Notes under the pieces: generated by a model
Told to the model about the DNA's origin: nothing
What the model saw: the letters and a program-made list of their open reading frames with translations, nothing else
Databases searched by the model: none
Shown: positions 37,001 through 41,756 of the stretch, piece by piece
Position numbering within the stretch: the stretch's first letter is position 1
Layout: every line of letters starts with the position of its first letter
DNA from: Liolophura sinensis
Lineage: Eukaryota; Mollusca; Polyplacophora; Chitonida; Chitonidae
Direction: 5' to 3'
Length of the DNA stretch: 60,000 bases
Assembly (NCBI RefSeq): GCF_032854445.1
Contig: NC_088302.1
Coordinates: forward strand, 16,923,338-16,983,337
Made by a program: the position numbers and the translations under genes

Positions 37001-40000
37001 AAAATTTGACATACAATTTTAGATCTAAGATTCAGATATTTCTAGACATCAAAATTAAAAATTCTGACCACCTGACATATGTTACCATAACAGAAATGTG
37101 TCAAACTTACAACTTTCAGTACCAAAAACCTGAGTATTATGAGGTTTTGAACGTTGACTCAAATCAGAAAATGATCACGTAGAATTATAAGTGTATACAT
37201 GCTATCTCTAGAGAAACGTATCTAAAATTTAACTTTTAAACTGAACATTGTGAAGAGATTTTAAATTTTGACTAGTCAGAAATGGTTGTATGGAATTGGC
37301 TCAAGGGCCTGTGTAATGCACCTGAGACCTTGACTACTCACCTATCATGGACGCCCTCGTAGGCGAAGGCAACAAGGTCCGCAGCATACCCACTGCCCTT
37401 GATCACCAGCACAGGCTTTCTCCTCTTGAGCAGGTTGAGGGTGTGATCAATCTCCTCCAGGCCCCCTTGTACCAGGATAGCCACCATGGGTGTGGCATGG
37501 TCCGTCGTATCAGCACCCCCTTGTGCTACAAACACAACACAAAGAGATTCAGTGCTTATCCATGACCTTGTGTAGTAACTATAAGTAATAACTGATTATA
37601 TTATTTCTTTATTTTAAGTCAACCAAGGCAATGTCCTATTTTGTCGAAAATAAAATAAAAGAGATACAAAGACTGTAAGATATACAAACCTGCATGCTAA
37701 TGAGTTAGGATAGACAAGTTTATACCAACTCAAGAGATCGAATGCTTTTATACATATCGTAATCTGATAACTATTTCATGCATTATTGAAAGAAGCCTTG
37801 TCTGAGATTTTAAGCAAGAAGTTTAATCAATGCAAATTCAATGAAGTTTTTGCTAATACTCTGGAATAGCCCAAATGATTACCTTTCACAAAATATCACC
37901 CTTATCTGTGCATGTATTATGGTTCAAAATTAGTCATGAAGTTTTAAAATTTATAATGTGGGTCCCTATGACTTTGGAATAATTTTACCACTATAAATAC
38001 GAATCTGATATTTTGAGCTACAGCCTGGCAAAGAGAGAGAAAAAAGAACCAAGTATGGATTTTTGCCTCAAATGTCGGGTATAACTTCTTCATATATCAC
38101 AGCAGCCAAGTACAATAGCACAATCACTAAAACCAGATCCACAAGTCAAACCTGGATTGAAATATGTGACCTTAACAGCAAAGCACAAGCTGCAAGAGAA
38201 CTCATTAATTAGACAGAATTTGTCTGCCTGACGTCTTCAACTAATTTTATTGCATGTCTCGAGAATGAAGACTGCAGACTTACAGTCACTTCCCGTAGTT
38301 ACGGTACGGTACTTTCGTGGTCGTCCAACTGGGGTTAGAAAACGGTCCTCTAATTTGTTCCTGAAATCTACCCAGTCAAGACGCTTCTCCGTACCATCCA
38401 ATAGAAGGAAGTGAGTGTGGTTTGGATTCATGTCGCAGTTCTTTGTGAAAGACTCTGTACTTCCCTGGAGAAAGAAATCAAATGCCAAGAATCATGATGA
38501 TTTTTGATGAACCATGATGTCTCACAGAAACCATGATGATGTCTCACAGACACCATGATGATGTCTCACAAAAATCACGATTTGTCACAGGAACCATGAT
38601 GGATGGCGGTTTATGAACATTTTGACTAAAGGTCAGAAATTATCTTCTTGCACTTTATTTGAGATCACTACGTCTTCAGAAGATTGGTATGAAAAGTGCA
38701 TCAGAACAGACCCCAAAAAATGTTTTATCTTCTGTGTAAAGTCACACTATGTTTTTTTGCATTGAAGTCAAAGCGAAGCCAAATGTTCCTTCATGACACA
38801 ACTTAACCATTACAATACGGTAAATCATGCAATAATTCATTAACTAGTATTCTAGTTCTGTTGGGGCCTATCAAGAAAAAGCACAGATATCACCGAGCAT
38901 CCCCAGTACTGTATTGTTCTGTGTTTGATAAACATGTCAACTGACGATGTGCCTAAATTTATGTAAGACAATGACTTGTCACCACAGGGCTATACTGAAC
39001 AATGTTACAAATAAGTGTATACAGTACCCGTCTGCCTGAACGGTTAGCGATGTCTCTCAACAGGACTCCGATAACCGTAAGTTTGGGCAGTTTGGTCGGA
39101 GGTTTGACAGAGTCTGGCATCCCAATTGCAGGGTCACACTCCTGTAGTTTCCGTCTGCCCATCTCCTCCGCCACAGCATCACCAACAAGCTTAGGCACCC
39201 CATAGTCTATACCATCCGTCAGAACCCACATAACAGTGGAATTAGCTGCCTGCAGAAAATAACAAAAACATACAAAATGTCCAGAGTCAGAGAAATGACA
39301 AATGTTCTGGGTAGGAGTCTACCCCCACTTGAACTTTGAGTGTAGCTTAACAGCTCTTTTTCTCAAAAATGAATCAGTTTAATTGTAATAATAGTGGTAA
39401 CAAAGTATAACAAATTTGAATTGTTTTACTTGTGTGCTTTTTGAGGTATTCTGCTGCAAATCATGCAAACATCCTGACAAATGATGACTCACCTTCCTAT
39501 GCAAAACAATTTGGCCTCAATGCATTTGCATTTGCAAGGGGTTATCAGTATACAAAAAAACACATAGGGGAAAAAAAAACCTGGTAATACACAGAAACTA
39601 CAATAGAATTTTAGGGGATGTATCAAGAATATTCAGGAGTCCCAATGTGTCGTGTCTGTATTCTAGAATTAGGCACTTAAAAGTTTCATAAAATCTTTTA
39701 TCAAAATGTGCAGTATAAAGCATGTTTCTATTGACCATAAATGTACAAGTATAAGAGGCCATACCTTAATAAGACCTTTCTGAAAATCATCAGCGACTTT
39801 GGAGTTGTTGAAAACTGTGGAATGTTCCACCCCAGAAATAACGGACAAGATCACTTTTGGCGTCCTCATCTTCCACTTCATGGACATGAAGTGTGCTATC
39901 AGATCAACTGGGGTTTCATTTGTGGCACTTATATACCGGCAACACTGAAACAACAACACCACATTATTTAGAACATTCATCTATGAGAATCTGTAAAATA

Positions 40001-41756
40001 TCAAGGGAGCTTACAGGTCTATTTGGCATCTCATCAGCTTACCACTGGCCCATTTGTAGCAAGCTTCTACCATTCCACAACTACTGACCTGAACTTCTCT
40101 AATTTATCAATATGGTGACTGCTGTGATGTAAACTAAAGTTTGTAACAATCTTATTTTTGTGTACTTGGAGTGATTTAACAAATTTGCCTCACGTTATAA
40201 GACCAGGAAAAGACTTAAAAATTCACTGTGAATACATGTACATCCAGATGCAAAATACAGGTACAAATACAGGTATATGTAATCCTTTAGTGGCACAGAC
40301 TAAGGCCAGACTAGGGGCTTGCTAGTAACTTGCCAATGGGCTGCCTGTAGAGAACTTTGCCTACCTGGTACAGCATTATAACAACATTACCAAATGCAAT
40401 GAATGAATGAATGAATGAATAAATGTCTCGGGTTTAACTTTGTACTTAACAATTTTTCAATCACATGACGAGGAGTCATTATGTGTGTGTACACATATTG
40501 TGTCTTTTGGTGGCACGATATGTCCATGCCGCCAAAGTGCTGCTGGCGCCACTGAAGTATCATGCCAAAGACACCAGACATGACACCCCACTCAGTCACA
40601 TTATACTGACACCGGGCTAACCTGTCCTGTTTTCTTACTCTAACCTGTCAGAACTGAGTGCCAAGCAAGGCGACAACAAGTACTATTTTTAAATTCTGGA
40701 TAGTTAATAATCAAATTTATTAATTTATTTACTTAGTTGGTTGATTTTTAATGAAAAAGAATTTTCTGCTAGACCTCGGTTGTCACAAAGACAAAAAGGT
40801 ATGCTTTTTAAATTTCATGCGGGGTACTTTATCCACGTATATATATTTATATGTAGTCTAGTATTTTCTTTCCTTGGTAAGCTAAATTAGTATAATATAG
40901 TGGCTTTTATTGTGCATGTACACGAACATCATAACTAAGCCTCCACATGACAAGGAAATACAAAATCTCATGGTTTTCTTCTCTAAAACTTTGTAAAATA
41001 CATGTATGTTGGGATATGTGCCACAATAACTCAGTGGATCATTTAGGTGTTGCACGGAATTATGAGTGGTAATAAAGCGTACTATAGGGCAACATGTGCC
41101 CACACAACGTGCTGTAAACTTACTGTAATTCTTCAACCTTTTCGCACGTTTGCAAAGTGTTTATTCAAGCATATTCTGAGGGATTTTTTCTGTACTGACT
41201 GATAAAATCATACTTTTAGTGAAACCTTGAAACTGGACAATCCAACCAATGTAGTTTTGTCTCCAAAATCAAATTACAAATGTGCATAAATTTCTCTGAA
41301 AGTTGCTCTGAAAATTACCTTGCCATTCTCAGCCTTCTCGCCAAACCTTATCAGACCTTGATCCACGCTTCCCTCTGCTTCGCTCTTCAAGGCTTCATGA
41401 TCCAGATTCTCAAACGACTCCATGCTGGTCACAGTGGCATGGTTCACATCGGGGGACAAATGGGTATCAGAGCCACCTGAAGAAAAGCCCCAGGAGTGCC
41501 TCTTGTCATCTCTGGGGGATGGAGATGAAGGCGTACCCACTATTATAGCAGGTGAAGAATGGGTGCCATGTAAATCCAGCCCAGGCTTCTCCATCTCTTG
41601 CAAAGGACCCATTTCTATTGCTTCTGGTGAGGTGGTGAACTCAATACCCCCCTCTGTCCCCTCACCGGTATCCAGATGGTCTGCTTCGCTGCTGGATGCG
41701 CTGTCGCAGCTGAAGTATTCCGAGCGGCCGGAGGCGCGCGAGTGCCTATGCTCCAT
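6933..41756 (-). CDS. TRPM2: TRPM2-like cation channel with C-terminal NUDT9-H domain, 30 coding exons
   Basis: Predicted plasma-membrane non-selective cation channel of the melastatin TRP family. Coding exons (minus strand, 5' to 3'): 41319-41756, 39765-39944, 39028-39249, 38284-38464, 37342-37525, 36403-36550, 34316-34409, 33492-33622, 33125-33316, 31950-32114, 30405-30583, 29167-29419, 28379-28469, 27891-27970, then copy A 20199-20342, 18387-18530, 17290-17544, 16599-16773, 16156-16212, 15410-15530, 14636-14855, then 14027-14181, 13330-13460, 12560-12684, 11789-11883, 10459-10668, 9642-9846, 8807-8926, 7733-7936, 6933-7034. All introns are GT-AG and all phases agree, giving 1666 residues (human TRPM2 is about 1500). 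TRPM homology region about 147-790, S1-S6 about 870-1145, TRP helix about 1150-1185, coiled coil about 1240-1313, NUDT9-H about 1320-1666. Family hallmarks are the TRP-helix string QIWKFQR, the S4-S5 string [12 protein letters not shown], and [12 protein letters not shown] plus [17 protein letters not shown] in NUDT9-H. Exons 15-21 also occur as a second assembly copy (copy B). A symmetric phase-0 exon between exons 1 and 2 could have been missed, because the cysteine-rich N-terminal motif seen in other TRPMs was not found. Confidence 0.9.
7733..7936 (-). CDS. TRPM2: TRPM2-like exon 29 (residues 1566-1633, NUDT9-H)
   Basis: 68 codons, phase 0. Contains [18 protein letters not shown], nearly identical to vertebrate TRPM2 and NUDT9 (YxGYxDDPRNTDNAWxET). 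Confidence 0.95.
8040..8140 (-). mobile_element. tRNA-like SINE head fragment
   Basis: On the minus strand, ACTCAGATGGCTAAAGCACC resembles an A box and GTGTTCAAATCTAGC a B box. Not a functional tRNA: no proper anticodon stem was found. Confidence 0.55.
8807..8926 (-). CDS. TRPM2: TRPM2-like exon 28 (residues 1526-1565, degenerate Nudix box)
   Basis: 40 codons, phase 0; donor GTAAGT. Encodes the Nudix-box region, which reads [17 protein letters not shown] where active NUDT9 has GE-x6-REFGEE. The RE-x-x-EE catalytic core is C-E-L-F-M-K here. Decayed partial copies of the acceptor half of this exon lie just upstream (8927-9270). Confidence 0.9.
8927..9270. repeat. Decayed tandem units derived from exon 28 and its acceptor
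   Basis: A 34-bp unit (GGAGTTACAGTTTAGAGTGA type) repeats three times at about 8955-9045. The exon 28 stretch ACAGATCAAACTGTAGGG through GAACATTTCTCAT recurs in degenerate form near 9030-9100, 9105-9170 and 9205-9265. Confidence 0.65.
9642..9846 (-). CDS. TRPM2: TRPM2-like exon 27 (residues 1457-1525, NUDT9-H core)
   Basis: Phase 2 in, phase 0 out. Encodes [21 protein letters not shown], the most diagnostic NUDT9-H signature, and ends EKFELPG just before the Nudix box. The acceptor at 9847-9848 was chosen over alternatives at 9866 and 9888 because only it keeps phase with exon 26 and the conserved motif. Confidence 0.95.
10459..10668 (-). CDS. TRPM2: TRPM2-like exon 26 (residues 1387-1456, NUDT9-H)
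   Basis: Phase 2 both sides; donor GTAAGA. Encodes [36 protein letters not shown] and TNLPQ. The last joins the next exon to form the LPxNPxGRTGxRG motif shared with NUDT9. Confidence 0.9.
10745..10850 (+). mobile_element. SINE fragment with B-box-like sequence
   Basis: GGTCGCAGGTTCGACTCTAG is B-box-like and is followed by a pyrimidine-rich body. Confidence 0.5.
11048..11309 (-). mobile_element. Family 1 SINE, inverted relative to the neighbour
   Basis: Starts with (TTTA)n and the reverse complement of the conserved tail, and ends with the tRNA-like head complement (CACTAACCACTAGGCC). Confidence 0.87.
11411..11668 (+). mobile_element. Full-length tRNA-derived SINE, AAATA tail
   Basis: The head GGCTCAGTCGGTTAGCGCAG resembles a pol III A box and GTGAGTTCAAGTCC a B box. 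The body ends TTGAGTACGGCGTAAAACAC followed by an (AAAT)n tail. This copy defines family 1 in the window. Confidence 0.88.
11789..11883 (-). CDS. TRPM2: TRPM2-like exon 25 (residues 1356-1386, NUDT9-H)
   Basis: Phase 0 in, phase 2 out; donor GTGAGT. Encodes [16 protein letters not shown], the counterpart of the IYDPPFYTA motif of NUDT9-H. Confidence 0.9.
12560..12684 (-). CDS. TRPM2: TRPM2-like exon 24 (residues 1314-1355, start of NUDT9-H)
   Basis: Phase 1 in, phase 0 out. Encodes [21 protein letters not shown] and DKFVPWE, matching the SPYP-x-RFPVPNEKVPWE start of NUDT9 and the TRPM2 NUDT9-H domain. Confidence 0.93.
13094..13308 (+). mobile_element. MITE copy, diverged ends
   Basis: CAGCCTTTACGCATGTTTGCAAGG at left, AAAAAGGCTGAGGCATTAGG at right, with the CCAACCACTGTAGTTTTG core. 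Confidence 0.7.
13330..13460 (-). CDS. TRPM2: TRPM2-like exon 23 (residues 1270-1313, coiled coil)
   Basis: Phase 2 in, phase 1 out. Encodes [21 protein letters not shown], a heptad-patterned helix matching the C-terminal assembly coiled coil of TRPM channels. Confidence 0.87.
13646..13745 (-). mobile_element. Truncated, diverged family 1 SINE
   Basis: CATATTTCACTTAAACGACA and CAGCATTATGGTTGGTGGG remain. Confidence 0.6.
13951..14026 (-). repeat. 16-bp tandem array of 5' splice-site sequences
   Basis: Minus-strand units AACTGTGAGTGACTCC repeat about five times directly after exon 22. They hold GTAAGT (the used donor), ATAAGT (dead) and three GTGAGT donors. Confidence 0.9.
14027..14181 (-). 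CDS. TRPM2: TRPM2-like exon 22 (residues 1219-1269)
   Basis: Phase 0 in, phase 2 out. Strongly charged helix ([19 protein letters not shown]) on the cytoplasmic side after the TRP helix. Its donor GTAAGT is the first of five tandemly repeated donor-like sequences (13951-14026). Confidence 0.88.
14636..14855 (-). CDS. TRPM2: TRPM2-like exon 21, copy A (residues 1145-1218, TRP helix)
   Basis: Phase 2 in, phase 0 out; donor GTTAGT. Encodes [19 protein letters not shown] and [14 protein letters not shown], almost the vertebrate TRPM2 TRP-helix sequence DQIWKFQRHDLIEEY followed by PPPFILLSHL. It ends in a Cys/Arg-rich tail ([14 protein letters not shown]). Copy B has a frameshifting 1-base deletion. 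Confidence 0.94.
14993..15325. repeat. 54-bp minisatellite, about 6 units (copy A)
   Basis: Unit GCTGAATATGTGATATGCGA plus about 34 bp, in the intron between exons 20 and 21. As 54 is divisible by 3, it gives a fortuitous open frame with an 18-residue period on the minus strand. Confidence 0.9.
15410..15530 (-). CDS. TRPM2: TRPM2-like exon 20, copy A (residues 1105-1144, S6)
   Basis: Phase 1 in, phase 2 out. After a short loop ([14 protein letters not shown], with another Cys and an NVT sequon) comes the inner-gate helix S6, [17 protein letters not shown], matching the family NILLLNLLIAMF. One synonymous difference from copy B. Confidence 0.9.
16156..16212 (-). CDS. TRPM2: TRPM2-like exon 19, copy A (residues 1086-1104, outer pore loop)
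   Basis: 57-nt microexon, phase 1 both sides, with acceptor TTTTGTAG and donor GTATGT. Encodes a short extracellular pore-loop segment [19 protein letters not shown] with two cysteines and an NAT glycosylation sequon. One synonymous difference from copy B. Confidence 0.85.
16599..16773 (-). CDS. TRPM2: TRPM2-like exon 18, copy A (residues 1028-1085, S5 and pore helix)
   Basis: Phase 0 in, phase 1 out. S5 is [24 protein letters not shown]; the pore helix is [23 protein letters not shown]. The filter position that reads FGQI in vertebrate TRPM2 appears as LTQI by eye. Four synonymous differences from copy B. Confidence 0.92.
17290..17544 (-). CDS. TRPM2: TRPM2-like exon 17, copy A (residues 943-1027, S3-S4 and S4-S5 linker)
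   Basis: 85 codons, phase 0, open throughout. Encodes S3 ([17 protein letters not shown]), S4 ([20 protein letters not shown]) and the diagnostic S4-S5 string [14 protein letters not shown]. Copy B carries a 1-base deletion here, so copy A gives the intact frame. Confidence 0.93.
17555..17760 (-). mobile_element. SINE-like element (ACGGCAGTCAGTATTATGGG type), copy A
   Basis: Shares the tail and the TTTTCACTTATACGACGGC core with family 1 but continues with a different head (CCAATGAAAACCACCGAC). Counterpart in copy B at about 23950-24170. Confidence 0.65.
18053..18080 (+). repeat. T(n)G(n) homopolymer junction, copy A
   Basis: A T-run directly followed by more than 20 G. Counterpart in copy B near 24500-24526 with a shorter G-run. 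Confidence 0.9.
18150..18290 (+). mobile_element. MITE right half, copy A
   Basis: CCAATCTATGTAGTTTTGTC core and AAAAAGGTTGAGAAATTAGGGTA end. Counterpart in copy B at 24605-24745. Confidence 0.6.
18387..18530 (-). CDS. TRPM2: TRPM2-like exon 16, copy A (residues 895-942, S1-S2)
   Basis: 48 codons, phase 0. Encodes [15 protein letters not shown] (S1) and [20 protein letters not shown] (S2). The S2 end aligns with vertebrate CEEMRQL but has Val and Thr at the Glu and Gln calcium ligands. One synonymous difference from copy B. Confidence 0.92.
18536..18940. repeat. 20-bp minisatellite next to exon 16 acceptor (copy A)
   Basis: Imperfect units of the type AATGTTGCAGTCAGGTAACA, about 18 to 20 times, starting within 10 bp of the exon 16 acceptor. 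Confidence 0.85.
19780..20170. repeat. Dispersed decayed units of the 20-bp minisatellite (copy A)
   Basis: Units related to GTTGCAGTCAGGTACAAA recur at about 19780-19860 and 20005-20170 and end close to the exon 15 donor. The same blocks occur in copy B at about 26195-26270 and 26415-26580. Confidence 0.7.
20199..20342 (-). CDS. TRPM2: TRPM2-like exon 15, copy A (residues 847-894, start of S1)
   Basis: 48 codons, phase 0. Encodes [18 protein letters not shown], the family LYxxxxAPxVKFWxN motif that leads into S1. It differs from copy B (26610-26753) by two synonymous substitutions. Confidence 0.9.
20425..20679 (-). mobile_element. Family 1 SINE in copy A
   Basis: Tail complement TTTATTTGATTGGTGTTTTA at left, head complement AACCACTAGGCCACGG at right. 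Its copy B counterpart is at 26840-27093. Confidence 0.85.
20717..20916. other. Assembly gap, exactly 200 N
   Basis: A round-number run of N placed by a scaffolder between two contigs whose ends overlap in content. Confidence 0.99.
21165..21383 (-). pseudogene. TRPM2: Exon 21, copy B, with 1-base deletion (frameshift)
   Basis: 219 nt against 220 nt in copy A. One A of an AA pair is missing near 21259, shifting the frame after the TRP helix. No other difference was seen. Likely a consensus error near the end of the contig, which begins at 20917. Confidence 0.8.
21527..21745. repeat. 54-bp minisatellite, about 4 units (copy B)
   Basis: Same array as 14993-15325 with about two fewer units, as expected for length-variable alleles. 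Confidence 0.9.
21830..21950 (-). CDS. TRPM2: Exon 20, copy B (assembly duplicate)
   Basis: Same S6 exon as 15410-15530, intact, with one synonymous difference (GAG to GAA at the first codon). Confidence 0.85.
22577..22633 (-). CDS. TRPM2: Exon 19, copy B (assembly duplicate)
   Basis: Same 57-nt pore-loop exon as 16156-16212, with one synonymous difference. Confidence 0.8.
23019..23193 (-). CDS. TRPM2: Exon 18, copy B (assembly duplicate)
   Basis: Same S5 and pore-helix exon as 16599-16773, intact, with four synonymous differences. Confidence 0.85.
23685..23938 (-). pseudogene. TRPM2: Exon 17, copy B, with 1-base deletion (frameshift)
   Basis: 254 nt against 255 nt in copy A. One A is missing from the A-run on the plus strand near 23870 (AAA in place of AAAA), so the S3-S4 frame is lost. 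Four other substitutions are synonymous. A homopolymer consensus error is more likely than a real null allele; raw reads would decide. Confidence 0.8.
23950..24170 (-). mobile_element. SINE-like element, copy B
   Basis: Copy B of the insertion at 17555-17760. Confidence 0.65.
24605..24745 (+). mobile_element. MITE right half, copy B
   Basis: Same fragment as 18150-18290 in the second assembly copy. Confidence 0.6.
24840..24983 (-). CDS. TRPM2: Exon 16, copy B (assembly duplicate)
   Basis: Same S1-S2 exon as 18387-18530, intact, with one synonymous difference. Confidence 0.85.
24990..25345. repeat. 20-bp minisatellite next to exon 16 acceptor (copy B)
   Basis: Copy B form of the same array. 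It lacks about 57 bp of units at the acceptor-proximal end. Confidence 0.85.
26610..26753 (-). CDS. TRPM2: Exon 15, copy B (assembly duplicate)
   Basis: Same 48-codon exon as 20199-20342, with intact frame and two synonymous substitutions. It directly follows exon 14 on the contig that carries the N-terminal exons. Probably the second haplotype, not an extra exon. Confidence 0.85.
26840..27093 (-). mobile_element. Family 1 SINE in copy B
   Basis: Same insertion as 20425-20679 in the second assembly copy; not an independent insertion. Confidence 0.85.
27289..27397. repeat. Long inverted repeat (about 48-bp arms)
   Basis: AGAGAAGAAACGCAACTCTG on the left pairs with CAGAGTTGGGTTTCTTCTTT on the right, and TGGAGAGGAAAACTTCAT with ATGAAGTTGTCCTCTCT; the loop is about 12 bp. 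Confidence 0.85.
27891..27970 (-). CDS. TRPM2: TRPM2-like exon 14 (residues 820-846, acidic linker)
   Basis: Phase 1 in, phase 0 out. Encodes a Glu-rich charged linker ([19 protein letters not shown]) between pre-S1 and S1. Assigned by phase and splice sites (TTCTTATAG acceptor, GTGAGA donor). It is the last exon before the duplicated block. Confidence 0.75.
28061..28284 (-). mobile_element. Family 1 SINE, diverged
   Basis: Tail complement TTTATTTGATTGCTGTTTTA and CGTCATACTCAAGAATA present; internal deletion of the CTTATACGACGGC segment. Confidence 0.75.
28379..28469 (-). CDS. TRPM2: TRPM2-like exon 13 (residues 790-819, pre-S1 helix)
   Basis: Phase 0 in, phase 1 out; donor GTAAGT. Encodes a hydrophobic helix ([19 protein letters not shown]) equivalent to the pre-S1 hydrophobic segment of TRPM channels. 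Confidence 0.85.
28874..28954. repeat. Inverted repeat (about 35-bp arms)
   Basis: GAGTAGTAGGGGGAGTAGG pairs with CTATACTCCCCCTACTACT, and the outer CTTGT pairs with ACAAG; the loop is about 11 bp (GTGCGCCAGAA). Confidence 0.8.
29167..29419 (-). CDS. TRPM2: TRPM2-like exon 12 (residues 705-789)
   Basis: Phase 2 in, phase 0 out. Contains [31 protein letters not shown], matching the family LxLAxxAxxxxFIAHxCCQxLLxxxWxG signature just before the membrane domain. It ends in a hydrophobic segment [11 protein letters not shown]. Confidence 0.93.
29943..30204 (-). mobile_element. Family 1 SINE
   Basis: ATTTATTTGACTGGTGTTTTA at left, CACTAACCACAGGGGTC at right, with the conserved ATTTCACTTATACGACGG core. 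Confidence 0.82.
30405..30583 (-). CDS. TRPM2: TRPM2-like exon 11 (residues 646-704)
   Basis: Phase 0 in, phase 2 out. Encodes [21 protein letters not shown] and [14 protein letters not shown], matching the TRPM motif DLLIWAIVQNRxELAxIIW followed by AAALACSKILKELSK. This is one of the clearest melastatin-homology exons. Confidence 0.92.
30613..30790 (+). mobile_element. MITE copy, right end lost
   Basis: GGTAATTCTTCAATGTCTTC left end and the TTGTGAAGTCCTAGC core; no clear right terminus. Confidence 0.55.
31687..31905 (+). mobile_element. MITE with TA-flanked inverted termini (reference copy)
   Basis: Left end TACTGTAATTCTTCAACCTT; right end AAAAGGTTGAGGAATTAGGTA is its inverted counterpart. 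About 220 bp, non-coding. The internal motif CAACTAACGTAGTCTTGTCT is shared with all other copies. The TA at each end suggests a Tc1/mariner-type origin. Confidence 0.8.
31950..32114 (-). CDS. TRPM2: TRPM2-like exon 10 (residues 591-645)
   Basis: 55 codons, phase 0, between good splice sites. Acidic and polar helical region of the melastatin homology block without a diagnostic motif. Assigned by exact phase continuity between exons 9 and 11. Confidence 0.75.
32132..32500. mobile_element. Composite SINE: family 2 (-) joined to a family 1 tail (+)
   Basis: GAGTGAGTGAGTGCTTGGGG opens a family 2 element running to about 32410. ATTCTTGAATATGGCGTTAA and an (AAAT)n tail of family 1 type follow at 32450-32500. 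Confidence 0.65.
33125..33316 (-). CDS. TRPM2: TRPM2-like exon 9 (residues 527-590)
   Basis: 64 codons, phase 0. Contains [21 protein letters not shown], matching the TRPM NKPEFVKLFLENGVxLxxFL helix, followed by a YEN-like [17 protein letters not shown] segment. Strong GTGAGT donor and TTTGCAG acceptor. Confidence 0.9.
33492..33622 (-). CDS. TRPM2: TRPM2-like exon 8 (residues 483-526)
   Basis: Phase 1 in, phase 0 out. Encodes [23 protein letters not shown], the counterpart of the family LKLAVAWNRVDIARSEIF ankyrin-like helix pair. Donor GTTAGT. Confidence 0.87.
34020..34315. repeat. Minisatellite abutting exon 7 donor
   Basis: Units such as CCCTGTACTTTCATCAAAA (about 25-31 bp, roughly 10 copies) run into the exon 7 donor; the last unit contributes the GTGAGTACAAAGG splice site. 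Confidence 0.85.
34316..34409 (-). CDS. TRPM2: TRPM2-like exon 7 (residues 452-482)
   Basis: Phase 0 in, phase 1 out. Contains [18 protein letters not shown] and ILQALFK, matching the TRPM pattern LLTVFR-x-D-x-DVAILQALLK. A minisatellite (34020-34310) runs right up to the donor of this exon. Confidence 0.88.
36403..36550 (-). CDS. TRPM2: TRPM2-like exon 6 (residues 402-451)
   Basis: Phase 2 in, phase 0 out; donor GTGAGT, acceptor CTGTTGACAG-like. Helical segment of the melastatin homology region ([32 protein letters not shown]), corresponding to the region after the LSDAT fold. It was identified by phase continuity and position more than by a strong motif. Confidence 0.8.
37342..37525 (-). 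CDS. TRPM2: TRPM2-like exon 5 (residues 341-401)
   Basis: Phase 1 in, phase 2 out. Contains [19 protein letters not shown] and [20 protein letters not shown], matching the TRPM motifs VVLEGG and PVVVxEGSGRxADxIA. The Arg of GSGR is Tyr here. Acceptor and GTGAGT donor are strong. Confidence 0.9.
38284..38464 (-). CDS. TRPM2: TRPM2-like exon 4 (residues 281-340)
   Basis: Phase 0 in, phase 1 out. Contains [15 protein letters not shown], the counterpart of the family NHSHFILVDDGT motif, followed by a DFRNKLED helix. The Arg here aligns with an arginine in vertebrate TRPM2 that contacts ADP-ribose in MHR1/2 (recalled, not checked). Donor GTAAGT. Confidence 0.88.
38490..38610. repeat. 24-bp tandem repeat, about 4 units
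   Basis: Units of ACCATGATGATGTCTCACAG in the intron between exons 3 and 4, starting about 25 bp from the exon 4 acceptor. Confidence 0.85.
39028..39249 (-). CDS. TRPM2: TRPM2-like exon 3 (residues 207-280)
   Basis: 74 codons, phase 0. Encodes [22 protein letters not shown], the counterpart of the TRPM WIITGG-x-TGVMKxVGxAV segment. The usual second Gly of the GG pair is replaced, so the nucleotide-binding-like loop differs from vertebrate TRPM2. It continues with a strand ([15 protein letters not shown]) equivalent to the family's IGVATWG region. Confidence 0.88.
39765..39944 (-). CDS. TRPM2: TRPM2-like exon 2 (residues 147-206, start of TRPM homology region)
   Basis: 60 codons, phase 0 at both ends, clean acceptor and GTATGG donor. 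The motif [13 protein letters not shown] matches the PKLLISVTGG-type strand that opens the LSDAT/SLOG-like fold in TRPM N-termini, and the exon closes with the QKGLIK helix typical of the family. Confidence 0.9.
40400..40685 (-). mobile_element. Family 2 SINE-like element
   Basis: Begins with (GAAT)n and GGTTTAACTTTGTACTTAAC, and contains TTTTTCAATCACATGACGAGGAGT. The tRNA-like head is lost. Confidence 0.65.
41121..41313 (+). mobile_element. MITE copy truncated at exon 1 donor
   Basis: TACTGTAATTCTTCAACCTT left end, full core. The right end is missing; similarity stops a few bases before the exon 1 donor at 41317-41318. Confidence 0.75.
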
